Assembly (NCBI GenBank): GCA_020024765.1
Contig: JAHHTG010000041.1
Span: 1 to 9,595, forward strand
Reading direction: 5' to 3'
From: Thomasclavelia sp.
GTDB taxonomy: Bacteria; Bacillota_I; Bacilli_A; Erysipelotrichales; Erysipelotrichaceae
DNA length: 9,595 nucleotides
The notes beneath the pieces were generated by a model that saw nothing but the letters and a program-made list of their open reading frames with translations, had not been told where the DNA came from and ran no database searches. Positions within the stretch are counted from its first letter, which is position 1, and each line of letters opens with the position of its first letter. Made by a program: the position numbers and the translations under genes. This document shows positions 6,305 through 9,595 of this stretch, in pieces.

Positions 6305-7882
6305 TTAAATAACGACGTTTTCCAAATTGATATTTACTTTAGGTTTTTGACGGAATGTTGAGATTGAAATATGTCCAACCATTGCCTCAATATGATTAAC
6401 ATATGTACTCTTATCAAAACTTATAGCCTCAACTCCATTCTCAAATGTGAACTTTGGATATAAATCTTTAATCAAGAATTTGCTCTTAACTAATGGATGG
6501 TTAACACAAAATAATGGTTCCTCAAAACCTTCACCGTATGGTTCGAGTTCTTCCAAGAAATTAAAACTTTCGATCTTTAATTCATTATAATCGACTAAAA
6601 TACATGGCCTCTTGGTAATTGCCACTTCCACTTTCATTGAACTAATCAATTCTTTAAATCTTGGATAATCTTCTTTTTTTAAAGAACAACCAACGGCTTT
6701 TTGATGACCACCAAAACTTGTAAATATATCCTTGATCGAATTGAGACTTCCGAATAAATCAAATCCATCAACCGAGCGACCGGAACCTTTGATTAAATCA
6801 TTTTCGCCGTCAGTCAAGACAATACACGGTTTATTATAACGTCTAACTAAATTAGTTGCGATTAAACCACATAGTCCTTCAACTAGACTATCATCATAAA
6901 CAACAATAATATCTGTACTTTCATCAACTTGATTTGTAACTTGATCAGCTAAATCTTTGCTTAAGCGTTTACGGACATCGTTAATCTTGTCAATTTGTTC
7001 GACTGTCTCCAAATTTTTATGTTCAGTATCAAGCATAAACATTGCTAACATATTGATATTAGCCAAGTGGTCCATGCGTGAAATCGCGTTAATCTTTGGC
7101 ACAAGCTGAAATGAAATATCCGTAAAAGTATATGATTTTTGTTTTTTTAGCAAGTAATGAATTGGTAAAGGTTTACCAATATAATTATTCAAACGATTTA
7201 AGCCGTTCTTCAAAATCATACGATTAGCTTTATAAACCTTGCAAACATCTGCAAGCGTTGCGACCATTGCTAAAATAGCACTATAGTCATCTTCATAGAA
7301 TTGTTTACTGATGAGGTATGTTAAGCCACCAGTGCATAGTCCTTCATAATAGTCATCTAATAAATCAGGGTGTAAAACAGCATTAACTTTTGGCAATTCC
7401 TTAAATTCATGATGATCAACAATATTAACTTCAATACCATATTGAGCTACCAAATTTAATGCATCAAAAGCAACAATACCGTTATCTAAAGTTAAAATCG
7501 TATCAAAATGATGAGTATGGGCCATTTCAACAATCCGTTCTGAAATACCATAACCTTCTTTGATTCTTGAAGGAATATAATAGTTAACCTTTAAGCCCAG
7601 GTGTTCAAATAAACGTACCATAATCGTTAGTGAAGTCACGCCATCGCAATCATAATCACTGACAATTAGAACCTTAGCTTGACGGGCAACTAAATCATTA
7701 ATTGTCTTTACGAAGTGATTGATAACATCGCCTTTTAACCCAAGTTCCCTCACATCAAAGAGTTTATTAAAAAGATCATCATCGTGATAATATAACTTTA
7801 ATCGATCACTAACTTTTAAATCTGGACGTTCAATGACATCGAAATATTCATTAAACTCAGAATTTTTTAACAATGCTTGCAA
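6305..7882 (-). CDS. recJ: RecJ-family single-strand DNA exonuclease (DHH/DHHA1)
   Basis: RecJ degrades single-stranded DNA 5' to 3' in recombination and mismatch or excision repair. With a TTG start at 7882 the protein has 525 residues. The frame stays open to 8020, but that would overlap murD by 164 bp and lacks a ribosome binding site, whereas AGAGGAG sits 6 bases before this TTG. The DHH domain carries SDYDCDG (75–81), LDNGI (132–136), VDHHE (155–159) and an LADV aspartate (212). PKINAISRM (262–270) corresponds to the PRINAAGR motif of RecJ. The DHHA1 domain has GSGRS (366–370) and FGGHQKAVG (390–398), and a C-terminal OB-like part follows. The metal-binding residues all look intact. It is shorter than Bacillus RecJ (about 790) because the C-terminal extension is missing, and the N-terminus before the first motif diverges. 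NrnA-type nanoRNases are much shorter. It precedes apt, as in Bacilli. Confidence 0.9.
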   Translation of the reverse strand: MQALLKNSEFNEYFDVIERPDLKVSDRLKLYYHDDDLFNKLFDVRELGLKGDVINHFVKTINDLVARQAKVLIVSDYDCDGVTSLTIMVRLFEHLGLKVNYYIPSRIKEGYGISERIVEMAHTHHFDTILTLDNGIVAFDALNLVAQYGIEVNIVDHHEFKELPKVNAVLHPDLLDDYYEGLCTGGLTYLISKQFYEDDYSAILAMVATLADVCKVYKANRMILKNGLNRLNNYIGKPLPIHYLLKKQKSYTFTDISFQLVPKINAISRMDHLANINMLAMFMLDTEHKNLETVEQIDKINDVRKRLSKDLADQVTNQVDESTDIIVVYDDSLVEGLCGLIATNLVRRYNKPCIVLTDGENDLIKGSGRSVDGFDLFGSLNSIKDIFTSFGGHQKAVGCSLKKEDYPRFKELISSMKVEVAITKRPCILVDYNELKIESFNFLEELEPYGEGFEEPLFCVNHPLVKSKFLIKDLYPKFTFENGVEAISFDKSTYVNHIEAMVGHISISTFRQKPKVNINLENVVI

Positions 7883-9155
7883 ATAGTTCTCCTCTTTCTT
7901 CAAAGCACTTAAATTGATCCCAACTAGCACACATTGGCGATAATAAGACAATATCACCTTTCTTAGCGCTAGCATGAGCTCGTGTTGTTGCTTCGAGTAA
8001 ATCATTGCAAACAACAGCACTTGGATAAATTTCTTTTAATTGATATTTTGTTTCACCAAAGACATACATTTCTTTGACTTTATTTAATAATGGTTTAATA
8101 GCTTCAAAACCAGTTTTCTTATCATACCCACCAGCAAGTAAAATAACACTTTGGTCAAATGCCTTTAGGGCAACAGTGGTTGAATCTGGATTGGTACCTT
8201 TAGAGTCATTATAATATTTGACACCATCAACTTCTTTGACAAATTGCAAACGATGCTCAACGCCCTTAAAGTTTTGAATCGTCTTTTTAATATCACAAGA
8301 TTTGACACCTAACTTATAAGCCATCGCTGCAGCAACCATCGCATTATATAAGTTATGATTGCCAGGAATTCGCAAATCTTCTTTATCAAATAAAACTTCG
8401 TCAAATAGCACAATATGATTGTCTTTTAAACATAAATCAGCTTCCTTATTTAAACTATATGTAATAGTCTTACATGGAATATCCTTGGCATATTTAAGAA
8501 CTAATTCATCATCAATATTCAATAAAAACCAATCATCACCTGTTTGATGTTTATAAACTAGCACCTTAGCTTTATAGTAATTATCTTCGTTTTCAAAATA
8601 ATCAATATGATCAGGCGACAAATTAGTCACAACTGATACAACAGGATGGTAATTATGACAACCTAATAATTGGAAAGCAGAAATTTCAACAGCTAAATCA
8701 AGTTTTTCATCACCTTTATCTAAAACAACAGTTGATAAGGCTTGACCTATATTACCAACAGCTTCATTATGAGGGTTATTATTCTTTAATAATTCACCAA
8801 GCAAAGTTGTGGTTGTTGTTTTACCATTGGTTCCTGTAATTGAGGCATAACGATAATTTTTTGCAAAACGACTTGCAATATCAATTTCGTTATAAATCAA
8901 GTAACCCTCATTTGCAAAGTATGACACAAACGGTGTCTGATACTTAATACCTGGGTTCTTGACAATTAAGTCATATTTAATGGCTTTTAATGAATCCGGG
9001 TGGCCATTGTCATAAACTTCAATACCCATGGCTTCAAGTTCCGTTTTCTTTTCAATTGGACGCATATCTGTCAAAATGACATCATAGCCTTCTTTTTTTA
9101 ATAAACGTGCGCAGTCTAAACCGCTAATCCCAGCTCCAATAACTAAAGCTTTCAT
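7857..9155 (-). CDS. murD: UDP-N-acetylmuramoyl-L-alanine:D-glutamate ligase
   Basis: This enzyme adds D-glutamate to UDP-MurNAc-L-Ala with ATP, the second amino acid step of peptidoglycan precursor synthesis in the cytoplasm. The length of 432 residues is slightly short but complete. An N-terminal Rossmann-like domain starts ALVIGAGISGLDCA (3–16). The ATP-binding central domain has the P-loop GTNGKTT (108–114), EISAFQL (157–163), TNLSPDHIDYF (177–187) and K197 in the position of the carbamylated lysine. The C-terminal ligase domain has GVEHRLQF, YNDSKGTNPDST and LSPMCASWDQFKCFEERG, close to the canonical SPACASFDMFKNFEERG. The ATG follows the mraY TAG with no gap, and GGAG lies 8 bases upstream. 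Its TGA stop lies 26 bp inside recJ. The usual next genes of the cell-division/wall cluster (ftsW or spoVE, murG) are not here. Confidence 0.97.
   Translation of the reverse strand: MKALVIGAGISGLDCARLLKKEGYDVILTDMRPIEKKTELEAMGIEVYDNGHPDSLKAIKYDLIVKNPGIKYQTPFVSYFANEGYLIYNEIDIASRFAKNYRYASITGTNGKTTTTTLLGELLKNNNPHNEAVGNIGQALSTVVLDKGDEKLDLAVEISAFQLLGCHNYHPVVSVVTNLSPDHIDYFENEDNYYKAKVLVYKHQTGDDWFLLNIDDELVLKYAKDIPCKTITYSLNKEADLCLKDNHIVLFDEVLFDKEDLRIPGNHNLYNAMVAAAMAYKLGVKSCDIKKTIQNFKGVEHRLQFVKEVDGVKYYNDSKGTNPDSTTVALKAFDQSVILLAGGYDKKTGFEAIKPLLNKVKEMYVFGETKYQLKEIYPSAVVCNDLLEATTRAHASAKKGDIVLLSPMCASWDQFKCFEERGELFASIVKKF
7883..7893 (-). promoter_or_regulatory. recJ ribosome binding site inside murD (supports a TTG start)
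   Basis: AGGAG (7893–7889) lies in the last codons of murD, followed by six bases and TTG at 7882. No ATG or GTG in this frame nearby has comparable spacing. This decides the recJ start and makes translational coupling to murD likely. Confidence 0.75.
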
Positions 9156-9595
9156 CTAAATCACTCCAATCAATAATCCTACTAAACTGCAGACAATCGT
9201 GATCATGTAGAATAAAATGACAACCTTCTTTTCACGTAAACCTTTTAGTACAAAAGCATAGTGAATTGGTGTGTAACTAAAGACGCGACGATGAATTGTG
9301 CGAACGGCGATTTGCTGAATACATACGCAAACCATTTCCCATAGGAAAACCCCTCCCACAAACAACAGTGCAAATTCTTTATTTAGCACAACCGCAATTG
9401 ACGCAAATAATGCACCAAGCGCAAGTGAACCGCTATCTCCCATAAAAACTTTTGCCGGGAAAAAATTAAAAAATAAATAACCAAGCAAGCCACCAAGGAC
9501 TGATGCAATAATTAACACAACATAATATTCTTTCGCTATAAACGCAAAGATTAAAAATGGAATTAAACTAATAAATGAAACACCAGCACATAAAC
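9156..9595 (-). CDS. mraY: Phospho-N-acetylmuramoyl-pentapeptide transferase, C-terminal part (5' end outside the window)
   Basis: MraY is the membrane enzyme that moves phospho-MurNAc-pentapeptide from UDP to undecaprenyl phosphate, making lipid I. The frame is open to the window edge, so the 145 residues seen are only the C-terminal part; the GTG at 9518 is internal and not the start. Several hydrophobic membrane segments are visible, with the signature FNFFPAKVFMGDSGSLALGA, which includes a catalytic aspartate. The cytoplasmic loop near the C-terminus reads YTPIHYAFVLKG where the family normally has PIHHHFE, so two of the three signature histidines and the following glutamate are replaced. 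A final membrane helix ends the protein. TAG touches the murD ATG, so the genes form one unit. The related transferase WecA/TagO is less likely given FFPAKVFMGDSGS, the TPIH loop and murD next door. Confidence 0.92.
   Translation of the reverse strand, partial: LCAGVSFISLIPFLIFAFIAKEYYVVLIIASVLGGLLGYLFFNFFPAKVFMGDSGSLALGALFASIAVVLNKEFALLFVGGVFLWEMVCVCIQQIAVRTIHRRVFSYTPIHYAFVLKGLREKKVVILFYMITIVCSLVGLLIGVI

Noticed and set aside
7883..8020. Extended recJ start at 8020, adding 46 residues
   Set aside because: It would lie wholly inside conserved murD codons, has no ribosome binding site, and the TTG at 7882 has a well-spaced one.
9516..9518. GTG at 9518 as the mraY start
   Set aside because: The same frame continues to the window edge with further hydrophobic MraY-like sequence, so the gene is truncated by the window and not short.
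1..9595. Mobile element, CRISPR array, defence system or other novel multi-gene system
   Set aside because: No transposase, integrase, terminal repeats, regularly spaced repeats or unfamiliar gene cluster was seen; all complete genes are conserved housekeeping families.

Overview
This window is an AT-rich stretch of a low-GC Gram-positive genome (Bacillota), and every gene lies on the minus strand, so transcription runs from right to left. The gene order recJ–apt–rel–hisS–aspS is the familiar Bacilli arrangement. TGA is used as a stop (murD) and tryptophan is encoded by TGG, so the recoded Mycoplasma code is not in use. A T-box leader, a full peptidoglycan route (mraY, murD) and a bifunctional Rel fit a walled member of the Bacilli or Erysipelotrichia side of the phylum. 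The exact family is inference.

Layout in transcription order. (1) The 3' part of mraY (9595–9156) abuts murD (9155–7857), which overlaps a RecJ-family DHH exonuclease gene by 26 bp. The recJ start is best placed at a TTG at 7882. A strong intrinsic terminator (6271–6300) closes this unit. (2) An extended -10 promoter (6230–6238) drives apt (6194–5682), followed after a compact GNRA-loop hairpin by rel (5632–3437). (3) A consensus-like promoter lying across the end of rel starts a T-box leader (about 3421–3212), which controls hisS (3192–1915) and aspS (1922–174), translationally coupled by an 8-bp overlap. A terminator (131–167) ends the unit. (4) The first 17 codons of an unidentified gene begin at position 51 and run off the left edge.

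Functionally the region joins lipid-linked and cytoplasmic peptidoglycan precursor synthesis (MraY, MurD), DNA repair (RecJ), purine salvage (Apt), the stringent response (Rel), and charging of tRNA-His and tRNA-Asp. Rel and the T-box both sense uncharged tRNA, one globally through the ribosome and one locally through the leader RNA.

This is a housekeeping region. I see no mobile element, CRISPR array, defence system or novel multi-gene system. The points most worth a second look are the T-box specifier, in which Asp and His codons overlap (GACAC) while the acceptor-end bulge matches only tRNA-Asp; the MraY fragment, which has lost two of the three histidines of its HHH motif; the junction of murD to recJ in place of the usual cell-wall cluster neighbours; and a start-stop mini-ORF in front of apt.
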